Positions 22,301 to 37,300 of a stretch of 64,000 nt of DNA are shown piece after piece. The notes beneath the pieces were generated by a model. It had not been told where the DNA came from. It worked only from the letters and a program-made list of their open reading frames with translations, and made no database searches. This DNA is from Pirellulaceae bacterium (GTDB taxonomy: Bacteria > Planctomycetota > Planctomycetia > Pirellulales > Pirellulaceae), in assembly GCA_019636385.1 (NCBI GenBank), contig JAHBXT010000002.1, positions 992,001 to 1,056,000 on the forward strand, given 5' to 3'. A program made the position numbers and the translations under genes. Every line of letters starts with the position of its first letter. Position 1 is the stretch's first letter.

Positions 22301-25300
22301 TGGGACGCCTGGGGACAGATACCAGGACTTTTGGAAAAAGGTTTTGTCCCATTTCAATTCAACGTGACCGCTTCGGCGACCGCCTTGACTCGCGACGAAT
22401 TCATTCAACATGCGACGCTGCAGGCCGAACGATTGCGTCAAGGCATCATTGCGTCTGATGATGCGCCGGCTGCGATGCTGGCACTGGCCGCCGACGCGGC
22501 AACCTTTAGAACGCTTTATCTAGCGGCCTTGGAGCAGAGTGGCTTGTTGCGGCCCGATGGCGCAACACCTCCCATTCTCCAGCACCCAGCGATGATCAGC
22601 ATGTTGGCTTCACTGGCTAGCGGCATTCTGGCGGGACCAGCAGGTCAAACGGTTCAATTGAACAATCTGCCAGAGTTCTTTGATCAACTGCGGCAATGGT
22701 ACGGGATCGACGAAACCGCCCTCGCACCTCCCGATCCAAACGCACCGCGATTCATCGCACCCACCTTTGAAATGTTCCCGCCGTTCTTGGGCGATTCCAA
22801 TCCCATCCCGCAACTGATGGATTTCTCTCAGGTCGATTTGGAAGCCGCCGCGCGCACTAGACAGCAATCGTTGCGAGTCTACGTGCCGTGGGTGGCCTGG
22901 GGGGCGCGAGCCAGCTTGCCTGCCGACTATCTGATTACGGGTGTGACGGTCAATAACGAAGATCCATTTGCGTCCGTCGATCTGACACGGTTCTTTGATG
23001 CCCAAACCGGTGCTACCGGATTGGCGTCACTTGTTGGACCGTTCACTGTGGAAAGCAACGGCTTTGTGCCTACAGAAATGGACTTGCCCTATACGGTGCG
23101 ATTCCAAAATCCAACCGCTTCGTCGAGCCTCACGACCGAAGTGCGCGTCAATGTTCAATTCCCAGAAAATGCCGACCCGCGAACCTTCCGAGTTGGCCAA
23201 ATCCAATTGGGTACTCTGCCTGCCATCGATGTACCTGCCAACCAACCATCGTTCGCTGGCGAGTATGACTTTGTTTCCTCCCATGGGATCATACTGAGGG
23301 TCTCTGGTGGAATTGACTTGCCGTCGGCCACTGCAAGCTGGGTCTTGCAAGCCATTGATCCAGTCACCGGAGAAGTGACTCGCGATCCTGCGCGTGGACT
23401 GTTGCCAGCCAACAATGCCAGCGGCGACGGTTCGGGCTACATAAAATTCACGGTTCGCTCAGCCGATCAGGTGGAAACTCGCGACGTTTTGGAGCTCAAG
23501 GCCAGAGTAACACTCAACAATGCCCCACCGGAAGATACGCCCACGATTCGCATCCGATTTGATGCCGATCGTCCACAATCGCAGACAACGGTCGAACAAA
23601 GCGGTCTAACGTTTTCTGTCAATTGGACCGCCAGTGACACCGAGGGTGGTTCGGGTCTGAAGTCCACCACGCTGTATGTATCAGAAGACAACGGGCCGTA
23701 TCGAATTTGGAAAAAGGACCTAAGTGAGTCCGGCGGAACTGAGATATTTCTTGGAGAGGCAGGCAGGCGATATCGATTTTTATCGCTGGCAACCGACTGG
23801 GCTGGAAATCGCCAGCAGCCGGCGGTATCTGGCTTTGTGGCCGATAGCGATCCAGCCGTATCTGCCACCGATTCTATCAATCCGCTTCCGGTCAATTTAG
23901 GCCCACCAGTTGCACCCTCACCGGCACCGTCCACCAACCCGCTATTTGTCTCAGCCGAGCGAGGTGTCTTGGCTTCGCCGCCAGCGACTGGACAACGCAG
24001 CGAATTCTCCAGCGTCTTGCAGCCCCTGACCGCGCGGGCCTTTGCAACCGGCTTTGTCGCCGATGATGCTGGTATCGGCCCAATGGCCATTGCCGAAGCA
24101 CCTGACGGTTCCATCTGGGTATCGGGTGGCCAAAGTCGCAATCAGCTCTTCCGCTATGGCCGCGAGGGAGGTGATACGTCATCTCCGTTGGCAACGCTTG
24201 ATGAGCAGATTTTCAGCCTGGCCTTTGATCGGTCTGGCCAATTGTGGGCCACGTCGGGCGGTGGAGCCCTGTTGCGACTGAACCCAACCACAGGTGCCAT
24301 TGAGCAGCGCTTTGGCGATGGGATCACCATGTCGCTGGCCATGCACCCGACGAAGGACGAAATCTACGTCACCTCGCATCGCGGTATCGAGATCTTCAGC
24401 CCGACTACCGGTGAGTTCCAGCTCTACAGTCGCGATCGAGACCTGCGGTTTGGCAATATCGCGTTCGACAACGCCGGAAATCTGTGGGGCACGTTGTGGC
24501 CGCAGCGCAACGCCGTGGTGCAGTTTAACAGCCGTGCGCGAGCCGAAATGCGTTTTGAATTTGACACGCCGATCGACTCCATCGCTTTCGGTCGCCCAGG
24601 GACAGACTTAGATGGCCTGCTGTTTGTCACCGCCAACGCGGGAACCAGCGGTCGCGGTGGCGATCTGACGATGATCGATCTGGTCACCAGGCGTCGCGTG
24701 GCCGTTGCCCGCGATGGTTCGCGAGGTGATACCGTCACCATCGCCGCTGACGGACGGATTTTTGTCAGCCAGTCCACTCAAGTAGACGTGTTAAATGCAC
24801 AACTTGATCCCGTCGTGGTGGCAACCAATCCACCAAATGGAGCCAATGTGGCTCTGCCCTTCTCGTTGATCACTGTCACCTTTGATCAAGAGATGCTGGT
24901 CGGCGATCCAACCGCCATTGGGTCCGTCCTTAATCCGGCCAACTACCTACTACGCGATGATCAAGGGGGACAACCCAGGATTTTGCGGGTGAACTATGAT
25001 CCAGCCAGTTTCACGGCTCTGCTGACGGTTGCCTCACTGGCCCAGCGCGAATACGAGCTGACCGTTTCCAAGAATGTCAAGACCCGGCTGGGCGTTTCCA
25101 TGCGAGCCAACTACACAACTAGCTTCACGGCGGTGGATACGGTCGCAGCGCTGGTCGACTTCAATTTCACGAACTCTCGATTGCAACGTGAAACCAATAC
25201 TATCTCGTATGATGTCACGATCACTAACCTCAGCGACCGCCCGCTAGTCTTGCCGCTGTTCTTTGCTCTCGACCCGACGGGTGGTTATCGAGGTATTCCA

Positions 25301-28300
25301 CTGGACGCGACCGGAGCGATCGGACAACGCTGGTTGATTAATCTAGCTGGCAACGTTCCGGGAGGTGTTCGCTTAAACCCGAACGCTTCCACCACGGGCA
25401 GGACGATTTCTGTCGCTTCACCCGATGGTCAGCGAGTCAATTTCACTAACAGCGTGGCTGCCTCTGTGGGCGACAACGCACCACCAGTCTTCACAACCAG
25501 TCCGAACCAGCAGGCCAACGTGGGCTCGCAGTACACCTATCAAGCAACGGCTGTCGATCCCGACACCAGCGTTCCGACTTATGTTCTCGTGAAATCTCCC
25601 TCAGGCATGACCGTCGATCCGGTTACCGGCCTGGTGCGCTGGCTGCCGCAAAGTAGCCATTCGGTGACGACGGAAGTCGCACTGCGTGCCTACGATCCGC
25701 AAGGTGCCTGGGCCGAACAGTACTTTACGATTGCACTGGCCGGTGGCAACCATCTGCCGGTCTTCTCGCTCAGTTCCCGTTCGTTCCAGCGCCAGCCGGG
25801 TTCGCCTATCGTCATTCCCATTCATGTCAGCGATCCGGATAACGACGAACTGAGACTGTGGGCAACCAACATTCCTCCAGGAGCCTATTTTGACTCCAAG
25901 ACTCGAGCCCTCTACTGGACGCCGACAACGCAGGATGTGGGCAGCTACCCAGACATTCGCGTGTTTGCATCCGATTCCAAAGGCCAGTCGTCCGCGTCCT
26001 TTGATATTACGATCCTTCCCAAGGATTTATCACCGACCCTGCGAGACCCAGGCGGAAGAATCCTGCGCGAAGGCGATGCGCTGTCTATCCAGTTAAGCGC
26101 CATCGATCCAGACGGCGATGTGATCAACTACTCTGCCGCCGGACTACCGCAGGGTGCGATTCTACATCCTGTTACGGGGCTGTTCACCTGGAACCCTGGC
26201 TATAATCAGGCTGGCATCTACCCGATCACCTTTACCGCAAGTGCCAACGGTCTGTCGCAATCCGTGGTCACGGTTCTGGCCGTCTTGAATAGCAATGCCG
26301 TTCCCGAGTTCGATGCTATCGAGCGCTGGCGAGCCTACGAAGATCAGACCATCGAATTCCGGGTCTTCGCTCGAGATCCTGACAACCCCGACTTCGTTCC
26401 GCCCATTCGCAAAGAAGACGGCAGCTTGCTCTTCACCAGCAACTCACGGCAGTCGGTGACCTATCGTCCGGTGCGACTGTTGCCCGACGGAGCCACCTTT
26501 GATTCGGATACCGGTATCTTCCGCTGGCGACCCGATTTCAATCAGGCCGGCAGCTACGAAGTAGTCTTCTCAGCGACAGACGATGGCGATGGAGTTGGTG
26601 CCAATGCGACAGCCACACTTACGGTGCCTATCGAAGTCCTGAACCAGAACCAGGCTCCGCAAATTCCTGTGGTCCAGCCAGTTCAAGTTCCGCGTGGACA
26701 GGCAAACGAGTTTATCGTCACGGTCACCGATCTTGACGGCGATCCGCTTACATTGACTGCGGCTAGTGAGCTGAGCAATCGACCGCTGCCATCGTTTATC
26801 GAATTCACCGACTTGGGTGGTGGACGCGGTAGATTCCGCGTGGCTCCTCAGGCCGGAGACCGAGGCAGCCATCCGATCACGTTAACCGCCATTGACACCG
26901 TTGCCGGTGGCCAGCGCTGGGGACGACTGACAACAACCATGTCGTTTGTCGTTCAAGTCGACTCGCCCAACGATCCCCCGGTACTGTCCTACATTGGCGA
27001 CCGAGTGGCCATCATTGGTCAGCCGCTGGAAATTGAACTGCGAAGCTCCGATCTCGATCAAGAGACGCTGACCTACGTGTCTAGTGGATTACCAGGCGCT
27101 CAGATTGTTCCGGGCACCTTCTATGGTCAATCCTTCCTGCGATGGACTCCAACAGCGGCACATGCCGGACAACGGCCGGTTACCGTCACGGTCACTGACA
27201 GTGGCAATGCTGGCGCTGGTCCCCAAGAAAGCGACTCCGAGACGTTCAACGTAATCGTCCGTTCCAGCAACGCGGCTCCCACGACCAGCGTGCCTGCCCA
27301 GGTGTTCGCCGACCAGCGGCAGCGCTTCACGCTGACCATTCCAGCCAGTGATTCAAACGGCGATAAACTGCGATTCACACCGGCCAGTGATCTGCCAACC
27401 GGAGCTGCCCTCGATCCGCGAACCGGTACGCTCACCTGGACACCATTCGTTGCGGGCAACTTCCCGCTAGCTGTGAACATCTCCGATGGCCACTCCAGCA
27501 CCACGGCCAACTTCGCCATCGTTGTACGCAGCGTGAATCAAGCCCCCGTTTTGCAGCCGCTCGCGCCACAGTACGGTCGCGAGGGAGCCACTCTGCGAAT
27601 ACTGCTGGGGGCCAGCGATCCCGATGGCGATTTGGCGACTTTGTCGGTCGATAATCTGCCCAGTGGAGCGCAATTCAATAATGTGACCAATGTTCTGACC
27701 TGGATTCCCGGCGTCCAACAATCGGGCGACTACACGTGGACGGTTACCGCACGGGATGCACACGGTGGCGTCGATTCGATGCCAATCCGGGTTCGCATCG
27801 ACGATGTCAATCGAGCGCCCCAATTGGTGGCTCGTGACTATGCCGGTGTGGTGGGACGCAAATTGGAATTCCAGCTTCAGGCGAGCGACCCCGATCTGGA
27901 TACGCTGGTCTACAGCGCACTGCGATTGCCCGAAGGAGCCAGCGTCAATTCCGCCACCGGGCTGTTCTCCTGGACTCCGCTGCCCGGTCAGGCAGGCGAG
28001 TATCTGGTGACCTTTGTGGTTTCCGATGGCAAGCTGCAAGCTCGGCAGACGATGAGCCTGGTGGTGACCAACGAAGTGGTTGCACCACACGTTCAAATCG
28101 TGCTGGTTCCCAGCTTCCCAGCGCTGCCCAACGAAAACGTCCAGGTACGTGTGACCGCCTCGTCTCGCGTGGGAATTGGCTCTTACAAGCTGCTGGCCGA
28201 TGGTGTGGAAGTGGCGCTGGACGCTCAAGGCTGGGCGACACTCAAGCCTACCGCTCCCGGACAAATTCAGTTGGAAGCCATCGTCACCGACCTGCAAGGC

Positions 28301-31300
28301 GTTGTGGGCCGAACCGTCAAGTCGCTGAAGGTTCGCGATGTCGCCGATACCGCCGCCCCAGTCACCTCGCTGGATGTTACCCTGGCAAGCCACGTGATTT
28401 CGCAGACCACGGCCATCGTCGGTCAGGTCAGCGATCAGAATCTGGACCAATGGCGGCTCGAATTGGCACCCTGGGGCTCCAGCAACTTTGTGCTTTTGAC
28501 CAGTAGTACCAACACTGTCAATGGAACACTGGCGGAAATAAACCCGGGCGTTCTTGCCAACGGCATCTATCGCCTCCGGCTATCGGCCGTCGATATCGGC
28601 GGTCGCAATAGCTCTGTTGAGTCCAAGCTCGAAGTCAACTCCAGCAACAAACCCGGAGTATTTACCTGGTCCGAACGAGAGGCTGCCATTGAAAAGTCCT
28701 CAATGACCATCAATCTGACCAGAGTCTACGACTCGTCGCTGACACTACCCGGTTCCAGTTTCGGTCAGGGCTGGCGCTGGGCCGAATTGGATTTCTTGCT
28801 CCAGACGGACACGCCACGTACGGGCCGCGAGGGCTTGGGCGTCTACGAACCGATGCGTGAAGGTACCAGAGCCTACCTGTCACTGCCGGGCGGCAATCGA
28901 GCCGGCTTTACGTTCTCGCCCGAAGTGACCTCGATTGGTGCGCTGACCTTCTTCAAGCCGCGCTGGCAGGCCGACCCTGGCGCAGGGGCCGATCTGTATT
29001 CCGTGGATGTAATGCTGATTCGCGCCGATGGTAAATACTACGAATTGGGGACGGGTCTGCCCTATCATCCGTCGAACAATCTGTTCGAGGGTTCCAACTA
29101 TCGCGTCAAGATGGCGTCGGGCGAGGAGTACCACTTGGATGCTGGTGGTAGAACAACCAAGATCGAATATGGTCCGGGTTGCTCCGCCTTGGTCAGCGAC
29201 AGCGGCATTACCCCCGACAGCGTCAACCAAATCGGTGTCGTTCGCGATGCTGCCGGACGCGTTACCCGTATCTCCAATGGACCGACCAGCTATCTGCAAT
29301 ACCTGTACGACAGTTCTGGGAAACTGACAACCGTTACAGACAACTCGGGAAACGTTCAGGCCGCATATCGGTATGACGACCATTCGCGACTATCGATCGC
29401 CCATTCCCAGTCCACCAACCGCAGTGTTCGTTACGGTGATGTGGCGGCCAGCCAGTCCATCGAACAATATCTGGGTGGAATTAGAGACTTTTCCGATCGG
29501 ACGATTGAGGCTCAGCGAACAACGGCTGAACAGCTTTACTCGATCCACATGGCCGATACCGATCTGGAATACTCACCGCGCGGCGAGGTCATGCTGCGCG
29601 TAGTGACCAAGGGCGTTGGAAGCGGGCCTGCCGTTGAAGTTTCCATGGATCACGCGACGTTGATCTCGCGAGTCGCTAACAACAACCAGATCACATCCCT
29701 GTTCATCGTTAGCCAACCCGGACTGGACCTATTGCGTGTCACTGGACCGGCCGGAACCTACTCGCTGAATGTCAGTGTGGCGGGTGACATCAATGGCGAC
29801 GGACAGGTTGACGGCAACGATGCTACCCTCTTGAGTGACGCAGAAGGTCAAGTTGCCAGTGAGCAGTCGATTGATCCTGTGTCAGATATCAACGGTGACG
29901 GCAAGCTGGACTTTGCCGACAGGTTGGTCCTGTTGCACAACTACGGCTTCTCCACCAGCCTGGCTGGCTTTGCGCTAGCCAATGGCAATTATTTGCTGTC
30001 GCTCGAAACTGGCAGCGACGATTCCGAGCCACTAGGCGACAACACCACCAGCCTGGGATCGGTCATCGTTGCCGGTCAGGGCACGCCCTTCCACAGCGTG
30101 TCGCTGGCCGGACATCCGGGCAGCGCTCAAGTGCTGCTCAACGGCATGTTCGCCTTCTTCGACGTGCCGCTAGTGATCGGCGATAATGACTTGGTACTGC
30201 AAACGGGCAATGATTTTGGTGCAAATGCCGTCGGTGGAGTCACCATTACGCGCATTGGCAGCGAAACGACACCGCCCACGCTGACGGTCGGGCTGGCTAA
30301 CGATACAGGATTTAACGACTATGATCGCATCACCTCCAACGCTACTCTGGTGGGCACGGCCAGTGATGCCAGCGGAATCAAACTTCTGCAACTATCGCGC
30401 GCAAGTGGCCCATGGATCGACATTACCTCACAGCTCTCCAGTGGTAGCTTCGAGATCACCACCAGCGAACTGGCAACCATCTTGGGTGGCTCATTGGCGG
30501 ACGGGCGGTACGATCTGCGCTTCAGGGCCACTGACAATGCAGCCAACGAATCGTCGATTGTCCATTTCAGCTTTGTATTGGATACCCAACCACCGGTCAC
30601 TCCCACGCAGTTCGAGCTATCCTCTGCCAGCGACACGGGCCACGACAATACTGATCGCATTACCAAACTGCGCGAGGTCATCCTGACGGCATTTGCCAAT
30701 CCGGGTGACCGGGTAGAAGCTGTTTTGAACGGTCAGGTCATCGGATCGCAACTGTCCACTGGCACCGTCTCCATACCGGTAACGCTGCCGGGATCGGGCG
30801 ATCACGCCATTCGACTGATGGCCCGCGATGAGGCCGGCAATACCAGCCCGACTACTCTACCGCTGACCATCACCCTGGACGAAACGCCACCAGCCACGTT
30901 GACTGCCGGTCTGTCGGCGGACACCGATTCGGGCGTACTTGGCGACAATCGCACGGATCGCCAGCACATATCCGTGGTGGGGCAGACCGAGGCGGGTGCC
31001 CGAGTTGCCATCTATCGCGGTTCCGATCTGCAAAACCCAATCGCTCTGGTCGTAGCCGGAGCCAACGGCCAGTATCGCATGGACAATATTGCCTTGAAGA
31101 GCGGCGATAATCCGTTTGTCGTCTCCGCCGAGGACACCGCCGGCAATGCCCGCACTGTCAATCTGTCGATCGAAACCACCGCTGCCGACACCTCCGCACC
31201 GACGGTTTCCATGCGACTGCTGCGCGATACTGGGCGCAGTCGGACCGATCGCATTACTAGCGATGCCACCGTTTGGGCGACGATTGACGATCCATCGGGC

Positions 31301-34300
31301 ATCACGGCCTTGACGGCCTCGATCAATGGCGGTCCTCCACAGGATGCTCTGGGATGGTTGAGCGGATCGCTGCTGCAGCTGACTAACAGTCGGTTCTCGC
31401 TATTGAGGGGTTCCGATCTGAGCGACGGCAGTTACACGGTAACGCTGATTGCTACGGATGCTGGCGGGCGAGTCTCCGCGCCAAGCAATTTTAGCTTCAC
31501 CTTGGATACAGTTCGGCCTTTACCGCCAACCAGTCTGGATCTGATAGCCGCTGACGATACCGGAGTCAGCAGCACGGACAACATCACCAATCGTCAGAGC
31601 CTGACGCTGACCACCCAGGTAGAGCAGAACGCCCTTGTCCGGCTGTATCAAAATGGAGTCCAGATAGCCCAAAACAGCAACGGAACACAGCGATCCTTCA
31701 CGGTGAGTGGTCTGGCTGAGGGAACGCATCTCTTCACCGCCACGAGTGAAGACATAGCCGGAAATCTCTCCAGCTTCTCGCTACCGTTAACCGTAATTGT
31801 CGACCGAACCAGCCCACCACAGCCCACCTTGTCGCTGGCTGCCCAATTCCGCGACACGCCAACTTCCAACACCACCGCCTACGAGACGGTAATCCTGGAA
31901 GGCACAACCGAGCCTGGAGCGTTTGTCGAGCTATCCGGCACTACCCATCGAGTGCAAGCCGACGCCACAGGCAACTTCCGCATCACGGACGTACGCCTGG
32001 TCCCCGGCGACAACATCTTGCAGGTCATTGTCTCCGACCTAGCCGGCAACGGCTCCGCCCACCAAACCACCATCCGCATGGAAGACCGCTTCGGTCCCAC
32101 GATTGAGATCGCATTGGCGAACGACACGGGCCGCAGTAATACTGATCGGATAACCAGTGATCCAACGCTGACGGGACTTGTCCGTGACGCCAGTGGAGTT
32201 GTGACCTTTGAATTGCAACTGAATGATGGGCCGTGGAGGGATGCTCGATCGTTGGTGGTCAATGGCTTTTTCAATATTGAAGCAGCAAATCTAGGTCAGT
32301 TGTTTGGCACTTCTTTCCGTCAAGGTCCTCACCAACTTAATGTGCGGGCGAGAGACGGTGCTGGCAATGAATCACTCAAGTCGTTCAGCTTCTTGTACGA
32401 TAGTTCGAGTCCGGCAACACTATCTCCCGACTTGGATACTCCGCATGGCACGCAGTTTGCCGTCGGTATTCCGATTTTGTCGACCTTCAAGCCGACCATG
32501 ATGTTGCCGATCTCTGAGAGCTTCTTGGTTCATTGGTACAGTAACGGAGAACGGATTGCAGTTGGAGCAGTTGATCAACGAGGGAACTATACATTACCTG
32601 CCCTACCTGACGGACATCACAGCATTTCTGTCAAGCTTGAGGACATCGCCGGCAATTTAAGTGACATGTCGCTGCCCGTGGAGTTGATCATTGATACTGC
32701 CATACCAAATATCCAGTGGGATATCGCAGCTCAAGATGATACAGGAGTGCGAGGTGATCGGCGAACCGACCAGCAGTTTGTGCGGATTGAAGGAACCACC
32801 AAGCCTTATACGAGCATCTATCTGACGGACCTGACCTCGGTTGCGGTTGCGGACGCAGATGGTGCATTTGCATTTGACTTTCTAAGGTTGGAGCCGGGCG
32901 AAAACTTGATCAATTACCTTCTAGTGGACGAAGCAGGCAACACTTTGGAAAGTGGAATTCGCTTTTACTTTACTGGTGTTCCTGATCAAGAACCAGCATT
33001 CCCCATCCCCCCCATCGGAACGATACCCGAGTTTCAACAGCGATCGCGCGTCCAGTACCTAAGACCGGAAGTTTCCGATGAACGATACACCGTCGGTGCC
33101 GACTCGGTGTTGAACGTCCCTGCTTCCCTCGGATTATTAGCCAATGACCAATCTACCAATCCGCAGCGTCCCCAGATTGCGGCGGTTGAATGGAACGTGC
33201 CAGCAGACATGGCAACGCGTTTATTTGTTGCTGCTGATGGCTCGTTCGTTTTTGATCCTCGTGGAGCCTTGGACCACGTTCCAGAGGGCCAGCAACATAC
33301 GCTAGAACTTTCGTATTGGGTAACAGACGGCCTTGCTAGTACGCCGGGCCGTGCCTTGATCGATGTGACTGGAAAAAACAACGGCCCAGTAGCCAAGCAG
33401 ATCACTGGACTGGTTGCCTATGCGGATCGTGTACTCAGTCGCGGAGCACCCTACGGACTGCTGGTTGACGCGTATGATGTGGACAACGGAGATCGGATCA
33501 CAGCGATACCATTTGAGGGGCTTTCAGCAAAAGGTGCTAGGGTGGTAGTCCGAGCAGATGGCAGTTTCAGCTATGACCCTAGAGCCTCCGCAGAATTACA
33601 ATCCACAGCAAATTTTAGTCCGGGTGTTGAGGATAGTTTCGACTATCAAATCGAGGATCGACTGGGGCTACGTGATTCAGCATCCGTTCGGTTGACAGTT
33701 GTTTCGCTCAGTCCATCGGACAGCGGCGACGGCGCACGAGCTTCATCATTCGCCTTTGCTAGCCAGCAAAATACAACTCTGGCTCCATCAATCCCTGCGC
33801 TCGAGTACTTCCCGGTTACACCGCCGGACAAATTTTCGAGTGTGGGTACCGGTGTTTCGATCAACAACCAAGGTGTCGTAGCCTTCACCGCTGTTGCCGA
33901 TGGATTCTCAAACGTATACGCTGCCAATTATGCAGCCCGCTCATCTGCAATGGCACTGATGCACCCATTCATCAATCATCCAGTGCCGGGTGAACATCCA
34001 TTGGATATTGATTCCGCTCCGTCGATGCGTTTCGGCAACTACGTCCAGGTCAACGATAACGGACAAGTACTTGCTAATCGCGTTTTATTTGCGAAATCAG
34101 TTCTCTTTGATATTCTCTTGGTCGGGAATCCAGACGCATCTAATGTACTACCGCTCACATTTCTAGAAACATGGAATGCTGGTATAGCGAACTCTGGAAA
34201 TTCGTCGCGAATGGTAGCTATGGGTGACAGCGGAATGTACGGAGCAGGTTTAAGACTTGAAACTCTTGAACATTTTGCAACCGACCCAATCACTGGTTTG

Positions 34301-37300
34301 ATAAGAACGAGTCCAATTGGCAGTGCACTTCTGCTTGGACCGCTTTTTGGCCCGCTCGGAATGGCGGCTGGCATTGGGGGCTTATTCGCAGCCCAATTGA
34401 TGCGCCCACCTGTTATCGTTTACGATCCAATCTGGGTCAACGTTTACCCTTCGAAACTGGATTTATATTCACCGTTTAGCATTGTTCACCCTGATGCACC
34501 AGTTAGTTTAAACAACCTGCCAACGCCACAGTATGTCTTTAACAGCAAAACTTCGAATTCCCCCAAGGACGGGTCCTATATCGGTAACGTCGACTATTTA
34601 ACCACAGCATTCAACCCTGGTATTCCCTATCTCGGTGCCGGGCCCAATAGTTCTCAGGTGTATCCACGTATCGCTGACAACGGAATTCTCGTAGCCAGCG
34701 GCGGTCAAGTACTGCATGTCTACACTTCCAACTACACACCCGTTGCAAAGATTTCGGATAGTTTCGAACGTATCGGCACTCGTCCTTCGATTTCGGATGA
34801 CGGATCGCTGATTGCGTTTGCTGGAATACACTCCACGCTTGGTACAGGAATTTTCATTGTCCAGCCAGATGGAAGTGCTTTAGAAAAAATCATTGGGCTC
34901 CGCAACGACGGTCGCTTGGATCCCGGCGAGCGTTGGATCGACACAAACGAAAACGGTAAGTTCGACTCAGACCCGTCTGAGGATTACTACGGGTTTTCGT
35001 CAATCGACCTTGATGCACAGGTCAATATCGCTAGAGCTGAACTAACAACAAGTTACTATGTTCAGTACGCAGGCGCTCGAGAGTGGAGTGAATTCTTGAG
35101 TCCTGAAAACAGACGGTATGGACTTCACGTGATACAGATAGCCAGAGATAAGCCACAAAACTCCGCATCATACGAGATAACTAAGTTCGAACCATCAACT
35201 GTCGCTCAGGTAGGTCAGGAATTTCCAGGTATAGGCCAAGCCAGACATGTATCGACTCATGATGGTCTGAATTCTTTAGGCGATTTAGCCTTTGTCGTAT
35301 ACGGGAATGGGTCAGAAGCAATTTTTGTTTCTTCCGGTGCGCAGATTCGTGCGCACGTAGACGCCAATAACGATGGCTACATCGATAAAGACCACCTAGG
35401 TGCTGACTTCACCTTAAGGTACGACGTTAATAACTCGGGTGTGATAGTGAGTGCTGGTCTCTCTGACCTGGACGATGACGGAATATCCGACTGGGTTGAT
35501 GGATTTGGCGGCGTTAGTGACAATCATTCCGCAAGCACACATCAATTTGCAGAGTTGATTGTTGAAATTCCAGACCACATCAACATAGATGCTCAAACAG
35601 TCATAGGCTTCCAATATTCAAGTTCGCCGCCCACGCTAATGAAAACAGATTCCAATGGTAACTTAATTCCCGCAAAGGGGCACCTGAGGATTTGGCGCAA
35701 AGATGGAAACGAGTTTCGAGATCCCGAAATAGACTATGTACATTCAATTGACGACAAACATTATTCGGCCTATGCACTTGGAATCACCGAGACTCAACGT
35801 TCAGTAACGTTTTATCTTGAAGGTGTTCCATTTTTCTTAAATACTGAAAACGAGTACAAGCCGCGCCAAGAGATTTCGGTACTGCTTGGCAGATCTGCTT
35901 TCTTTGAATCGGCTTCAGTCGACGACTACTTTGCTAGTAGTACCGTGGTTAGTACGATCAATGCCGGGTTACTTCACATTGATTCAGACAACAATAATGG
36001 CTACTCTTATCCCGATGGCAGCCTCGCTGAGCAAGGCAAAAAGTTTCCAGCTCGGGATAGCAATGGAGTTGCGACTCAACCTGGGAAAGTTGTCATTCCC
36101 ACGTTCAACGATTCTGACGGTGATGGAGTACCTGATTTTGCCGATGGTATCAAAGACTCTGGCTTTGCTAATGAAGAATCGAAATCCAGCAGTGGAATCA
36201 AACTGATTCCGATCATCGTGGAACTTCCAAAGGGTATTGACCCTCAAGAAGCATATGTGCAATTCGAATATCAGGCAACTCCGGCGGATGGCGTCAAAGA
36301 ATTCGGACAAGGCACATTCGCAGAACCCTGGTATTATGAAATCAAGACGCCTGGTTTGCGATTGTGGACTGTTGATGCCGACGAACCGCGTCTGCTATCT
36401 GAGCATCTGCTAAAGAATGCTGAGTCCATTCGATTCGCAGATCTGCCTATTCCTAAAAAGGTGCTTAGTGATAATTTCTCTCGAGAGTCGAGCTACCGAG
36501 TGGTTTACCTAGAGTCTCTCATTGACGGTAAAGCTCTAGCAGATCAAACGATCACTCTATTGGTGAATCCGATCGGACAAGACATGCAGAATGCTCCGCT
36601 TCGGGATAAAATTGCTTTCACATCTTTAGCTCTTTCGATCGCTTTCGACGACTATCGCGATACGCCTACCAACAGAGGTTCTCAGTCAGATGGGAGCGCT
36701 CCTCTTGATATTTACAAAAATCGGACCTCCAAAAAGTTTCCGCAGCCGTTCTGGGGAAATACCAATTCCGACACAGAAATGCCCAATTTGAGGGCTGCTT
36801 TTGAAAAGTTCGGTGAGAGTGTTGCGAAAACAGACTTCGAGACCGAAGGCATTGATTCACGTCGAGACCTGGAGGACTTTATATCTCTTCAGGTGGTTGC
36901 CCCATTATTCCAGTTTCTTCCGAAGGATTTCTCCCTCAAATTAGCTTTAGACGGCAACAGAGAACAGATAAATGTTTATCGCGATAATTCTCAAGTTCTT
37001 GGACGACAGTATCTGTTTTCAACGACTGTTGCCGATAGCGTACTGCGGTATGCAAATAAATTCGCATTTCATGGTGGCCACCTTAAACCTGCGGATTTCA
37101 AAGGATTAGACGCTGTGCAGTACTTGATTGAGGGAAACGTTTCAGGTATCGAGGTATCTGACTTTAGCTTTGATGTTCAACTCAAGCCTCCCTCTGACGG
37201 TGAAACTTCTGAATACGCCAAAACGTCAGCCTACCTGCGTTTGACTCACATAGACACATGGTATCAGCACTTTACGGTAGCCAACTACGATCAAAACGGT

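Noticed and set aside
23467..24141. A 224-codon antisense frame in the first giant gene
   Set aside because: Overlaps the propeller region on the opposite strand and has no start context or motif.
27467..28450. A 327-codon antisense open frame inside the first giant gene
   Set aside because: It lies opposite a strongly supported coding frame with recognisable domains, has no family signature, and is His/Gln/Arg-rich as expected of an antisense reading of Asp/Gly/Val-rich codons.
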